A stretch of 64,000 bases of DNA from the NCBI RefSeq assembly GCF_014805625.2, contig NW_023998431.1, positions 1,580,853-1,644,852 on the forward strand, written 5' to 3'. A model generated the notes under the pieces. It searched no databases, had not been told where the DNA came from, and was given only the letters and a program-made list of their open reading frames with translations. Below, piece by piece: positions 47,890-60,564 of the stretch; the first letter of the stretch is position 1; the number at the start of each line of letters is the position of its first letter. Position numbers and translations under genes: made by a program. Origin of the DNA: Glossina fuscipes (Eukaryota > Arthropoda > Insecta > Diptera > Glossinidae).

Positions 47890-47923
<34 letters not shown>
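47890..47923. repeat. (TA)n microsatellite
   Basis: About 17 perfect dinucleotide units. Confidence 0.95.
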
Positions 47924-47928
<5 letters not shown>

Positions 47929-48109
47929 TAACTGGGTTTATGTGGATGTGTACGAATATATTTTTAACTTTATAAGTGTATTTCTATGTTGTTAAACTGT
48001 AACTCGTTTGTTCTTTTTTTTTTCGATTTTTCCCGTTCGTTTTTTTTTTTTTTTCTCTTTCTTACTATTATATCGTTGTTGTTATTGTACTGGTTAATTT
48101 AATTTACCA

Positions 48110-49390
48110 ACCGAGAACAATTCTGTGTAATTCCCTTAAAGCTAAAAATTGATTGCGACAAATATAATATAGGCTTTCATGCGCTCGTGCAAATTGTGAA
48201 TGCTACGAAATTTTACGCATACTCTGCGATATCTCAGTAGTGAAAGTCCTTTTCAAAGTTTTTGTATCAGTATTTCATGTATGAAAAGGTAAAAGTTCAT
48301 TTAAAAAAAAAAAAAAAAGAAAACAAGCTAAAATAAATTTTCGCTTTGAATGGAATCTGAGATTCTCTTAATAGGATATTTGCCGATGGAAATCGCTTGC
48401 ACCACAGGGCGACACTTGTGAGATTTTCATAAACTTACGATCTTGTTTCTATCGCGGCCTGTAAGCGATTTTCGTTTTTGGTTTTTTTTTTTTTTTCGTG
48501 AGACATGGCTGACTTCTTTCAGATATGGTGAGCATATAATTTGTGCAAGAATTATGGGCAAGCTGGTCTGCGGGTCCAGAACTTCTGCAACATGGTGATG
48601 GTCAAAAAGGGCAAGAGCTAGGATGGTGGCATAGGTGGTCAATCAATAAGTGCTATGCTTTTACCGACGGAACAGTAAAACTTTTAAAATAAAATTAGGA
48701 AAGAATTTCTGCGACCGAACGAACGAATTCGAACAAAGTAAAGGCCAAGAGTTTTTGTTTATTGCAATAAACTTTTCGCAGGAGAACGAAAGCGATTGTT
48801 AAAGTATCGTTAAATATTCTCGATATAATAATATGCAGCGAGACAGAAAAACAGCTTTACGGCACCAACTAATACGTTAGTGTGCTAAGGGATTTTCTTT
48901 CTTTTTTTTTTAAGGTACTGCCGGTTCTAATTTATTTTGTTTTTTTTTTTTTTATATTCTAAAACAATTGATGTCTTCTCATTTACGTGCTTATTCATCG
49001 GGAAGGCTGAAGGCTCCAATTCAGAGGATAAAAAATATGAAAAAATCTTTTACCTAATGCCTTATTGCCTCTATCTTGATCTCTCGCCATCTCTCTCTTT
49101 TTTTTGTGTATGTGTAAATGTGTGCGCTTGTCTGAGATCAAAAATAGATTGTATGATGCTTAAAGTCAACGTTAGACCTTGTGTCTGCCATTGGCAAAGC
49201 AACCCCATACCGTGCGCTTAAATATTCTTCCAGCTATCTAGATATAAAGCACAGTTGCTTCGAAATATTTTAAAGGATCCTTAGCAGTTTTAGGGCAACG
49301 TATATGTTGCTACGAGTTCCTTATCCATCATGAAACCTGGAAAGGTCTTTGCTTAGATTTCTTTGCTAATAAAAAACATTAATAGTTAAG
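48110..49390. other. Gene-less stretch
   Basis: A and T homopolymer runs near 48300, 48482 and 48940; no recognisable protein. Confidence 0.5.
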
Positions 49391-49399
49391 TGTTTTACT

Positions 49400-49860
49400 A
49401 TCTCAGGCTAGTGTTCATAAATACCGAATTCAGTTCAAGGACAGCAATGCTTATGCTGCAATGTGAACACATCATAGACTGACACTGGTATAGAGATGAA
49501 TTTTCAGATGAGTCCAAGCGAGGATTACTTCTTCTGTTCTAAGGAGGACAATAAATGCGGGAACAGTGACCATTGTAACGATTTCTCGCTGCGTTGAAGA
49601 TAACGAAACTAGAACAATATACTACCAACTAATAGTTAGACAATAAGTCCACTAAACGCTTTGTTTATGGGAAGGTTCCCAGATTTTTATTTATTCAAGG
49701 TAGCAAAGCTTCCGTATTTTTTACAAAAATAGGACGATGAGAACTTTTGCAAGTCAATCCGTGGTTTTACGAATGATCAAATAAAATTTGCAGAGAAAGG
49801 GAATACCCTCCCAGGGAATTTATCTATGAAAGAAAAAGGCTCCATTAAATGCACGTTTCT
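49400..49860 (+). mobile_element. Tc1-like transposase fragment
   Basis: One frame at 49467-49526 reads H-I-I-D, stop, then HWYRDEFSDESKRG. In Tc1-type transposases the first catalytic Asp sits in a block of the form H-x-x-W-x-x-x-x-W-x-x-V-x-F-S-D-E-S-x-F, and the FSDES text with an upstream His and aromatic residues at the right distances fits. Farther on, near 49732, a DDENFCKS segment could be the worn second Asp block (usually Q-D-N-x-P-x-H), but this is weak. No terminal repeats were seen. Confidence 0.42.
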
Positions 49861-49869
49861 GACAAATGG

Positions 49870-52800
49870 CAGGCGATTTGCGAAATCAATGAAACCATGA
49901 AAGGAGAGAGAAGAAGAGAGATTTGTGCAACATAGAGGTCTCGCCTTACTGCGATCCCGTGTGCAAGCTGAAAGAATTTTCCAAAGATTCCTAGAAAAAC
50001 AATTGATTTGAAGGACTGTCGATTATTGCGGATAACATAAGCTTTTAAGATTTTTCATCGCAGCAAAATAGCTCAACGGCCTTACTTTACGAGAGGGCTT
50101 GCAATATTCAAGCGTGAAATACAAAATTACGATTAATATCAAAAGCAATCATTTAAAAAGACAGTTACGTGAAAGGTATTTAATATGTTTACCCGTACCC
50201 TTCTGTACTTAATGGATTGGAGAAAGACTTACACATTATCAGCATTTTGTACGTGTATGTGGATACCCTTAATATTTTTGTTTTTTGTTTTTTTTTTTCT
50301 GTTTTTTTGTTCTGTTTCTGTTTGTTGCCGTTGTTGGCGTTGTTGTTTATGCATGTCTATGAATATTTGTGTATGTTTGTGAAATTATTTATTTATTTAC
50401 TCTTGATTTACTTTAGCTGATTTTATTTGTTTTAGGGCCTTCGCCACCCATTCGATCGATGCATCTTCCATGCATGTTACATATATATGCTTTATACATG
50501 TTGCGATTACAATTGTATTTGTTACAGTTATTGCTATTGTTTGTTTATTTGTGATATAATTGCACACAATTTATTATTTATTTTCTTTCTTAATAAATTC
50601 TATCGTGTAGTATTTTATTTAATTCTTTTTTTTTCCTTTATTGTTGTTGTTGTTGTCAATAATTAATAAATTGCCATAGTTCATAAGATGTTCGAATAAT
50701 TTATAAATTTTATTGAAGTTGAAAATTAATTTAAAAGGCTTTTAAATCGCTCTCATAAATAAATAATTAGATTATAAAAATAAATAATTTATGGAACTTT
50801 TTATATATATATATATATATATATATTCTTTCGAATTATGAACATAAAAGAGGTTTATCTCCTTTAGAGGCTTATCTCTTTCGTATATAGGAATAAATTA
50901 TTGCAAACTGCAAATAAATTTTAAGATATTTTATTTTATCAATGAGTTAACCTATACTCGATTGAGAATTTGTACATCGAACTCATCCAATTTGTCATAT
51001 CGGTAGAGGCAAACAATAATCTGACTAAGTTCTTATAGAATATATTTACTTTCTAACTTACTCGTCGAGATTGAAACAAGATATATAAGAAATGATGCGT
51101 GATTCGAGAAGAAAGAAAGAAAGTTCTATTCATTTTAAGGCAATCGATTGATAATTGTGGCCGGTTTGTTTGATCAATTAAAACGATTTGCTTTATAAAG
51201 TCTGTAATATATATTCTAACTTTCGATGAATTGCTCTTGTAAATGTGAAAGTTACAATTTTTAACTTATGTCGACCCGTCAGCTCATTTCTTCACCGCAA
51301 CAATCCTCAAATATATCGAATTTCATACCAATATTTCCTATCAATTGTAAATTATTTTCTTTTGTGTATTATCGGTGGAGTTGCGGGTAGATAACGTCTA
51401 GTTTTAAACTCGATATTGACGATGTGTCAAATTCCAACCTTCTGACCAAATTTATGCAACCCAGAGTATTCCAACATTAGACGACAGAGAGGTAAATAAA
51501 CTGACGTACCGATGTACATCAAATCAACTGTGAAGAAACAGTAATATTACAGATACGTTCTAAGGTATACCATATTATTCTAGATAAGATACTTGCCAAG
51601 CCTGAAGAGCTAAAACTTTTACTGATATTATCTCCCATGTTCACGGTAATTCCTGCTACCAGGTCTAAATATGTGTCTCCTCCCCGATTCCTCAAAATAG
51701 TGTTAAAAATATACCGACAAATTAATTAGTGAGTATTATCACGGCTTGTGGTAGAATCGCTTCCTACAGTGTTTCGTGTAGGAATCGTAGTAGTTGCATA
51801 CACTATTTTTATTAACGCAATTGCCAATGTCTCTTGCACAATATAACAGACATTTATTTTAATAAAATTCATTTAAACAAAAAAGTGCATAGGAATATTA
51901 GTGAAGAAATGCCACAACCTCTTTCATTGATTTCTTCGAATAACATTCTCTTGCTTCGCCGTTGTGTACAAACACTTTCGTTACTTTATGATACGCATAC
52001 AAGCACAAATGTGCTTGTTGTTTGATGTGCTTAATGAATTATAAATCAGCTTGACTTGGTGAAGTGAAGCGTCTGCTTGCTTTACGGATTTACGGATCTG
52101 TTATAATTGGGATAACAGACATGTTATTACCACGTCCCTAGAATCTTTAGGCTATTGTTGACAAAGTGACCTCTTCATTTTCATCTCAACTCCAACTTAA
52201 CCCAGACTATTGCTAATTAAGCAAGCTGCCGCCAGTTCACTGTCCGCGAATACCCCCAGCGAAATCCTTGAAATGTTTTTGTACTTTTGTATATACCTAC
52301 TCATCCATTTGAGGCTACCTACATTTTTATTTTATTTTAAGGTTATGAGTTTCAAGTACAAACTATCATACGTCTCAGCAAAGATTACCTACCTATCATT
52401 TGACTAATATATCACAGTTTGAAGAGAGTATGAATTTTTTCCATTCATCCATAGCCGTAAGAAATTCAATTTTTATTTATTGTTACCGGTTGCCATTCCC
52501 ATTCAATTCATTAAGACGTTATTCCGAATGCTTGCAGCCGTATTTATGAACGTAGAAATAGATACAGCCTGCATGGTAGACTCGGCGTACGTTGGTTGAT
52601 AAGCGAAAAAACAGAACGTTATTAATCGCTCTAAATTAAATAAATCAGTTGACGGTTAATATTCCGACTGCCTCAATTATCTGCTAAATATTATAAGTAG
52701 TATTCCTTAAAATAATTTCCAGTCTGCCATGTGCCTTGTTGCAAACTCATAATTAATATTATTGTCAATTATTTCGAAAATAGAAAAATGTTTTTACTAC

Positions 52801-53070
52801 AGAGACCCTGACCTCCTTATCATAGAAGGAGAACTCGGGCACTTAGTTGTAATACCCATGGACTGGGATCTTATATAATAGGTGCTTGTACGTATTTTGA
52901 TCAGCAACACCTATTGGTGAAAAGATGATAAAGTAATACGTAGTACCACCGATTTACACAATGGTCAGATTCGCTTATTTTGACCTTTCTCTACATAAAA
53001 AAAAAAAACAAGTTTCCATTTAGTACCATTGAGTTATTTAGCGTATACAGACGCTAATCTCTCAAAATCG
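49870..53070. other. Gene-less AT-rich stretch
   Basis: Contains TTG-rich and T-rich patches near 50280-50345, GTT repeats near 50640 and (TA)n at 50802-50826. The frames at 50185-50420 are low-complexity. The frame at 52210-52407 opens with an unusually polar IKQAAASSLSANTPSEILEM but has no splice signal at its end and no known motif. Confidence 0.5.
50802..50826. repeat. (TA)n microsatellite
   Basis: About 12 perfect dinucleotide units. Confidence 0.95.
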
Positions 53071-53079
53071 CTCAAAATT

Positions 53080-54010
53080 ACACTCTCGACATTCATAACT
53101 TTTGTTATTTGATTTGAAGAAGTCTTTTGTAGAAGGCTATTAAACACTTTTCGTAGCGTATGGTGATGTTGCTCCGTCATATCCCAACAGTTTAAAAATG
53201 GTTATACTGATGTCAATGACAAAGAACGGAGGACCAAAAAAAATTCAAAAACAATATATTGCAAGACTTATTAGACGAAAGCCTGCCTATCCATCTTAAG
53301 CTGAGTGAAAGCACTTTTTAACAACTTAACAGTTGATAAATCAACCATCTCTAGACGTTTACATGCGATGGTAAAAACACAAAAGGAAGGAAAGCGCACA
53401 TTGCGCTTTCATTATTTGAAAGGCAAAAAGCGAAGGTTTTTGTGCAACGTATTGTGAGCGGCGATGAAAATTGGGTGTACTGTGAAAATGCCAAGCGCAT
53501 AAAGTCATGTACCACTTCAAGGGAGCTAAATCGACGTCAAAGTGAAATATCCATGCCCATAAAATTTTGCTCTCGCTACGATTGGATCACTAATATGTAG
53601 CGTACGACGAGGTACTAAAACCGAACAAAACTGTTACTCCATCCATGTCTCATGACGTCAGTTGAACAAATTTAACCATTCATTATTGTCGAAAAGATCA
53701 GGAATAGCGATTAACAGGCGCAAAGTCATACATAACAACACTCGGCTACACGTTGCAAGAGTGGCCTAGCATACACTGCTGCTGCTCGAACAGGAGCGTT
53801 CGCTGCACACAGCGTGCTCATCAGCGTTCAGCCTACTGATTACCACGTCGTTTCGAAATGCTGAAGAAATACGAAAATGGGTCGCTGCCAAACGTATATC
53901 GTTCTTTTAACGGGCTATCGCCATGATAGCAGAAAGATAGAAAGATACGAACTTGTAGTAATCAATTTTGCTTATGAGCTAACACTTTGCTTAATTCGCT
54001 AATATCTCCA
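53080..54010 (+). mobile_element. Mariner-type element, inactive
   Basis: A mariner transposase can be followed through about six frame changes. Legible blocks are VISQQFKNGYTDVNDKER (53176 onwards; compare the F-x-x-G-D-F-D-V-x-D-x-x-R block), STISRRLHAMVKTQKEGK at 53341-53395 (second helix-turn-helix and the linker), and RIVSGDENWVYCENAKR at 53448-53500, holding the first catalytic Asp in the [ST]-G-D-E-x-W block. Later parts (about 53820-53890) read QPTDYHVVSK, near the S-D-Y-H-x-F block that carries the third Asp; it is out of frame with the first. The exact terminal repeats were not identified. This order of motifs fits the mauritiana-like group, though that finer placement is tentative. 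Confidence 0.72.
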
Positions 54011-54409
54011 CGAATTAAAATGTCTTATATTAAAACGTTAATAGATGCTGTGTGTAGGCAGCTACAAATAATCGAAGTGTGACTGGCTGAGTCTAAACTG
54101 ATACCTGTTGACGTTTTCTTCTAAGGAAAAAGAAAATGAAAACCAGTAAAAACATTATAGTTGGCCACGGCCCACCTGTAGATGCCCTACACCATTCTGC
54201 AGCTATTCGTATAACGATTTTTTAAAATATAGCGTTATGCAGGCAAGTAGACAAGAAAGTGTTCAGATCCGATAGTGTTTGTCCTAGGGCCAAACTCTTA
54301 CGTGTGCCAAATTTCATCAAAATGTATAAAAGCTCGGATCGATTCCGAATAGCTTTCTTGCGTTTTTGTCTCAAGTCCCTCTGGATATTGGATGTGTTCA
54401 TAATAATTT

Positions 54410-54411
<2 letters not shown>

Positions 54412-54450
<39 letters not shown>

Positions 54451-54462
54451 TATATATAAATA
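54412..54462. repeat. (TA)n microsatellite with interruptions
   Basis: About 50 bases of TA with AAA interruptions, between the mariner and piggyBac fossils. Confidence 0.9.
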
Positions 54463-54749
54463 TGTGTGTGTATCACTATTTTTACCAGGAGGTATTAAAA
54501 GACACCTTTCCAAACAACAGTTGTTAAATGAACTCAGTGATATCAGTTCCCTCCAGTTCACTTTGGATCTAGAAATGTGCGTATGGTATATCTATTTCAA
54601 CCATGATGTGTGCTTTGACGCCTTAAGGATTTCATAGCAGTGTCTTACTTTAAACCGTTTTACATATAAATTCCAACACCATTTTGCAGCATCATATCAA
54701 TTGCAATATACTTTAATATTTGCTTGTTTTTCGCAATGTTGCAAAAATA

Positions 54750-56150
54750 AATAAGTGAAGGGCCGAAGAGAATGAGAATATTGACGGACTCTAAAGACGA
54801 TAGTGAAGAAAGCAATGAACGGCGAAATATTGAAATTGTTGTTGATGTATTGAACTGTTTGTAGAAAGATCGAAATATGTTCCTCTTCTAGCAGACCACC
54901 TCTTCATATCATTTTCAAAGGTGTGTTTAGTCCAGCTGGACCCGTCAAGCGAAGCACTATGATGGACCAAGCAAGCACCGCATTTTATTTAGTATTTGGC
55001 AATCGTATTATAGAACATATTACAAAATGTACGGAAATGGAAGTACAATGGAATTTAGGGAAAGAATGGAGCTTATCTTGACATAAATTACAAGCATTTA
55101 TAGATATTTTATATGCTCGCGATGCATATGAACAAGCGGTTGTTAAGGCATCATTTCTAAGGAATAAATAATAGGGTACTTAATTCTTTTCAAACGTCAT
55201 GACGCGAAATTGGTTCACAGAAAGGCTACGAAATTTGCATTTTAATAATAAGAATGCGTGGAGGAACGATAAATTTGCTTCAGTATCATGAGTATGGAAT
55301 GCACTCATTGAAAACAGTCAAAACTGTTACCGTAGCAAACCGTAAATATCATAGTGGATGAACGTCTTTTCTAAGCGAAAGCTAGAAGTGGATTCACCAA
55401 GTACAAGTGCCGAACGAATCCAATAAATTTGGCATCAATTTTTGGTTAGCGTCTAATATGAAAGACAAATATATTGTGCATGGGTTTCCATGCACAAACC
55501 GATATCAATTTCATTAGGTGAGTTTGTCGTTTTGAAGCTGGTAGAAGCATTTACTGCGGCAGAACCGTTACCGCCGACACTTTTTTTAGAAGTTCTTCCC
55601 TGGCTGCAAAGTTTCTGCAAAAAAACAAAAAGACGAAATGGAACGCTTTACAACGCAGTTTTATATGTTGAATGACTGCACACTAACAAGCTATAAAACG
55701 GAGCCGAACAGAAACATACGTCTGCTAAGTTCAACACATTGATCCGTAACGATCGAAAGAAACGATAAACTTCCAGAAACCATTAAATTTTATAGTAGCA
55801 CAAAATTCGTGTCAATATGATCCGCCAAATGGAGAGGAAGTAGAGCGTGATATGTAAACACCGTAGGTGCGCTACGCAAGTATTTTACAATACTCCCGCC
55901 GGTCTTAGCCGGATAAACGCATGAGTTCCGTGCAAAGAAATGACGGGTGAAAATATTTCACGTAAAGATTTTTTATTCCAGTCAGGAGAACATGCCACGC
56001 AATATGAAAAAAGTGCCAGATAAAGTATTGCTCAGGTAATAGAGCAAAGGGAACGTGCTTGCGGTACAAAAAGTATAGGTGTGGAAAAGGCTGAGTAGAG
56101 CGATCATTGATTTATAGAAACTGTGGTATTGAATAAGGAAAACATTTTAT
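54750..56150 (+). mobile_element. piggyBac-type element, inactive
   Basis: A piggyBac transposase is legible across several frames. In order: RMRILTDSKDDSEESNE near 54770 (acidic amino end), a worn central part with ITKCTEMEVQWNLGKEW and KLQAFIDILYARDAYE (about 55020-55130), NIIVDERLF at 55345-55371 (the D-E-x-[LM]-[IVF] block with a catalytic Asp), FWLASNMKDKYIVHGFP near 55438, LGEFVVLKLVEAFT at about 55514-55555, QKDEMERFTTQFY near 55628, RLLSSTH near 55723 and ETIKFYSSTKF near 55780, then a TGENISRKDFLFQ carboxyl segment near 55945. The full length is covered, but stops and indels are frequent. Terminal TTAA sites were not fixed. Confidence 0.78.
55490..55675 (+). pseudogene. piggyBac transposase, longest open part
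   Basis: A 61-codon open frame inside the piggyBac fossil. LGEFVVLKLVEAFT is the block following the strand that ends in G-F-P; in intact family members a T-D-N-F-[FY]-T-S-type segment with a catalytic Asp comes next, and here that stretch reads PTLFLEVLPWLQS, so the Asp has been lost. The end of the frame has KKTKRRNG. Confidence 0.65.
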
Positions 56151-56159
56151 TACAATGCT

Positions 56160-58875
56160 GTTCTCATAATTAATGTTTCTTTCCTCATAAAAGGGTTAGT
56201 TTTTATGCACGAAACTGAAAGTTCATTCAGTTCATGATATTACGATGTTTGACTATTTTTCTAATAAAAATCAAAAAATTAAGAAGGTAATATCTTTTAA
56301 TTATTGTTCTTTCCCATTATATTACTCAAATTATCTATACTTAACTGATAATTTTAAATCTCGACAGTTTTAACAATTATTTGAATTCAAACGCAAAGGT
56401 GACAAAATACACCTCTTGGTCGAAATAGCTATATATATACTAAATCGTAGCAGAAATAGTCTGTATATATATATATGTTTGTATACATAAAATATCTATA
56501 AACATAATTTATGTGCATATATGTATATAGACATATCTATATATATATATATGTAGTAGTAGTTGGTAGTGTGTTTTCCTGTACCGCCAATGGAGCAGGG
56601 CATAAAAAGCTTATAATACAATAATTCTCGAAACACAAATGAACAAAAATTTGCGTTCGAATAGAATCTGGCCTTGGCGAAGCACAATATTTATGCGCAT
56701 ATAGGTGAAGACCCGCGAAAACGATGGGTCCATATGGTACACATAAAACATCACATTCATTCAAGTTTTCGTAATAAGTCCGCCTTGATTCAAATGAAAA
56801 GTCTTTAATAAGTTAAAAATCAGCGCAGGTACTTCTCAACTTTATTCTTCAAGATTAATGGTCTTTGACCTACAATGGTGGGTGTTAACCGCCCTACTCT
56901 CTGTTTGGAAGCAATGGTGACCGATTCATTCATTTGAAACACCTTTTTATACAAACTCTTGAGTAAAGATAAGAGCTCGCTTCATCTTGACTTTGGCCAG
57001 GATTACCAGAACTCAAATGAAGCCGAGTCTTCAAACTATCTGCGTCGTCATTGCCTCGACTGTTGTGGTTAGAGAATACTGACTACTGGGGGAAAGTCTT
57101 CACGACAGATTTATCCATCCATTTCTCTTGCATCGATGCAAGATCCATCAGTAATTTCATCAATTAATCTGGTTTATAGATGACGTAATTCACCTCTGAT
57201 ATCTATTCCTAATAAAGATTTCTTTTCATCTTGCAACGAAAACAGCTGATAATACAACTTTCTGCCTAACCCAGAGTTAGAGTCAAGCCTAACTTAAAAT
57301 ACTTGAACTTCAGCAGACGTAATGTGTAGGAATTCGCATTTGACAAAACACCAAAACTTTGTATTGCATAGCGGTAAAGCTATTAAAGATATATTCCAAA
57401 ATATCGTAACTCATATCAACTTGATATGAATAAGAAAAAACAAAGAAGAAGGTAGGTAGGTAGATAAGATATAAAGTGAAATTTTTCTCTTCTATATGCT
57501 GCAGACGGTGTGAATTTAAAATTCGACGCGAGATAAGTATAATTGTATGCCCGCGCTTTTATAATTAAAATATATTTGTTTTTGTTTTGAAATGCTTTTG
57601 AAATAAAAGCTAGTCAAGTGCCAGGCCATACATACATTAAGTTAATTACGATTTTGTGAGGAAAATATGTCTAATGAAAATTTTATTTTGCCCCATAAAT
57701 ATTATCCATAAATAAATTTTTCAGCGCATATAGATTCTTACTACGGCTGTTGGCTATGCCATACGAATAAAAAGAAAATTATTATTCAAGCATTGCTCGC
57801 TGAAAACCGTTTTTGTATTGAAAACGAGAATATATATGAAAATTGAATACAAATTGCAAATAATTTTAACGTCACTAGGTTCTTAAAGAAAACACATTAT
57901 AATTTTGTTGATATGTCGTTGACGACGATGGTATTATTTTTGTTGTTATTATTATTGTTATTTGTTAAAATTTTTGCGTTTAAATCTCGTGAGTATCATT
58001 AAAGAACTTATGATGCATAACAAATGAGCAAAATTTCATAAAAAATCAACAACACAAAACGTAAGAAAAGTTAACAACAATCTATAGAGCAGATGTTCGA
58101 TGAAACTATATATTTACATATTCAAACAAATGCACGCATACACACACACACACACCCAGGCGTACATACACATATAGTTATGTGTATGAGAAACTAAAAA
58201 AAAACAGGTGAAAATCAAGAGCAAAGAAGACAAAGTTTCTTGTTCACTTTCCGTATAACAAATACAACAACTAAAGCAACAACATATGTGACAAGTTCAA
58301 ATGTCTTTGTATTTTCAAAACAGTTTTCATATGATAATGTTCAAATTACATACATTTACACTCGCACAAGAACATAAACATAAACCTAAAGACAAACACA
58401 AACACGCATACATTCAATATACCTATACACGCATTTACGTTAGCATTTACGCTTCACGTTTGTGTACACATTTTATCCGCCCAACACGATTTTAATATCA
58501 GAGAAAAGTGCAAAAACTTAACGTTTAATGAAACAGCAGCGCAACCTCACAACCTGCAGACATATGCGTTTATTAATCGTTTCCCTTTATTGGTTGCGGA
58601 AGTAAACACAACAGCAGCAATAGCAACATAAAAGCACACACAATAAGAATATTTCCATTACATATATATATATACTAACATATACAGTTAAAGAAGCACC
58701 TGAACAACCAGCAATGCACTATGAATTGCATGCATAGACCAAAGGCAAAGTTTTCAGTGCACTTCTAAAGAGTCTGAAATTTAGTTATTTATAACGTGTG
58801 GCTGCGTGTGTGTTTGTGTTTAGCTTAAGCAAACATATTTTGCTATTTGCACAAAAAAGAAGAAAAGAAAAAAAT

Positions 58876-58913
<38 letters not shown>

Positions 58914-60360
58914 AAAAAAGAGGTCATGTTTTTGTTTGTCACCCAAACATATGCAAAATCTAGATTTTGTCATAAACCTTATTTCGCAAAAAAATGAATC
59001 TATATGTAAGCAAAGTAAGCGCAAAAATTCAAAATATTAAACACCTGCCAGCTTAAGAACGTAACCAGTACATAAATGTACGCAGATTGGCTATTTTTCC
59101 GTGCATATATTATATAAAGAGATAAAAAACTAGGTTGAATAACTAAAAACTATATATAAATTTAACACTGATATTAACCAGCTTCAGTCATTTAAAAGCA
59201 AAGGTGAAAGAGAAAAAAAATTAAATAAAAATAACATTGTTTAAACTGATTACAATTAATATTTAAAGTTTTATATATATATATGTATATATATGAAACA
59301 AAACAAAAGGACGATCTGTTTGGGACTGAATGTACCGTTTATCCAGTTTCCAATCGTTTATGTATTGATTAGCGCATTTATATCGTTATTGGTAAGATAT
59401 ATAAACTAGTAATGTGATCAAGGTGAGCACGGTGAACATGTTCTGAAATGAAAAATCTTTATTTAGTCTCCTCTCATGGTCTCTTCGCTTTCGTAACACT
59501 TAAATAACATTCATTATTACCAGTTTGACATGGCGGAAGAAAGTGTCAATGCACAACACAGCAATGATCAAACAAAATTATGAACATGAACTTGACATTT
59601 CAGGGACTTTTCGGCACGGTTCTATTCGCTCTTAGATCACATTGTGCACGATGTACGCGCGATTTACCGATTATTTCCCGGTCATAGTCGTATTTCGCGT
59701 AATCATGCCTTTCATGGCGTGGTTGTCGTCAGGCTCACGCGTTGCTTCACAGATATCGAAGAAACTAATTTTTATACATGTACAAGTGCACATGCAACTC
59801 TGCAGCAATTTAATATAAATATCGACATGAAACTCTACATAGAGGCCAAAGATTACACACTATCCACTCATTAAAAAAAGAAACATAAAAAAAAGAAATG
59901 TAACTTCATAATTTTATTATACCCGCGATATTTATATGAAAAATTCACCGTATCCTACATTCACGACATTTTTGAAAGCCAAAGAAGTAAAGCGCACTAG
60001 ATCTCACTAGTAATTGCAATACCATTATTTGAAATCATATTACAGTCTTTTGTAAGTACTTACACTAACACAATATTATTATTGATTATTATTGTCTAAA
60101 TTGTAACGTTTGCCTGAAAATTAAATGAAAGTGCACACATAACTCGTACGACACGTTTAAATAGTTCCGTGCTGTATCGAAACTATGTGATACGCTATGT
60201 GATAAACTGTAATGTAGAATAACATAATTCAAACTTGGATATAATCAAATGAAAATAATGTGTTGCGTGTTAAATCGAAAGGGCATCTTACGAGACTTTA
60301 AAATATTATAAATCAAGGCGTCGTGCGTTCTGTAAAGGTCTTTCGATAGCTAAAGCTTCG
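56160..60360. other. Gene-less AT-rich stretch with simple sequence
   Basis: (TA)-rich runs near 56465-56560, (CA)n near 58139-58155, (TA) near 58663 and 59275, and a 33-base A run at 58877-58909. The region 57.9-58.7 kb has the AAC- and TACA-rich texture of the block at 45.5-48.1 kb. The 76-codon frame 59644-59874 is not low complexity but matches nothing I know. Confidence 0.5.
58877..58909. repeat. Poly(A) tract, 33 bases
   Basis: The longest homopolymer in the window, within a wider A-rich stretch. Confidence 0.9.
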
Positions 60361-60369
60361 TTCCAAATA

Positions 60370-60560
60370 TTCGCCTGAACAGTCGAGCAGGTAAGAATCA
60401 CGGCGACAAAGTCAGAGTGTTCCTGGATTCAAATCTCAAGTTGGTTGGTAGAGTTTTCTTTGGTCGCAGCTATAGTGAGTGCTCTGTCTCAACATTCCCT
60501 TTCCTCTCCTCTTTCAAGGGAGATAACCTTTGAGTGATTGGTCATATTACAAGAAAGCAT
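60370..60560 (+). mobile_element. tRNA-derived SINE, family 2, copy 3
   Basis: Head with CGAGCAGGTAAGAATCACGG and a B-box-like GGATTCAAATCTC at 60425-60437; body with TTTGGTCGCAGCTATAGTGA followed by GTGCTCTGTCTC, a TTTCCTCTCCTCTTTC pyrimidine block, and a TGAGTGATTGGTCAT 3' end. The copy at 19.1-19.4 kb has the same succession. The tail after the TCAT is short (ATTACAAGAAAG). Confidence 0.6.
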
Positions 60561-60564
60561 ATAC

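Larger units (their letters stand above)
45500..48110. repeat. Simple-sequence-rich block
   Basis: An unusually dense cluster of simple motifs: AAAT units at 46078-46102, a GTTGCT-type (CAA/CAG on the other strand) run at 46443-46490, TATG and TACA runs throughout, (TA)n at 47332-47359 and 47890-47923, (CA)n at 47592-47615 and T runs near 48010 and 48040. The many overlapping frames here are low-complexity translations (Tyr-Ile, Leu, His-Thr runs). Such texture is typical of fly introns and long 3' untranslated regions; it may belong to an unseen transcript. Confidence 0.6.

Noticed and set aside
52210..52407. Frame opening with a polar, coding-like segment
   Set aside because: About 20 plausible codons followed by hydrophobic AT-rich text, no donor at the transition, no homologue recognised.
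59644..59874. 76-codon frame with mixed composition
   Set aside because: Not low complexity, but no motif, no splice context and no transposon similarity could be found.
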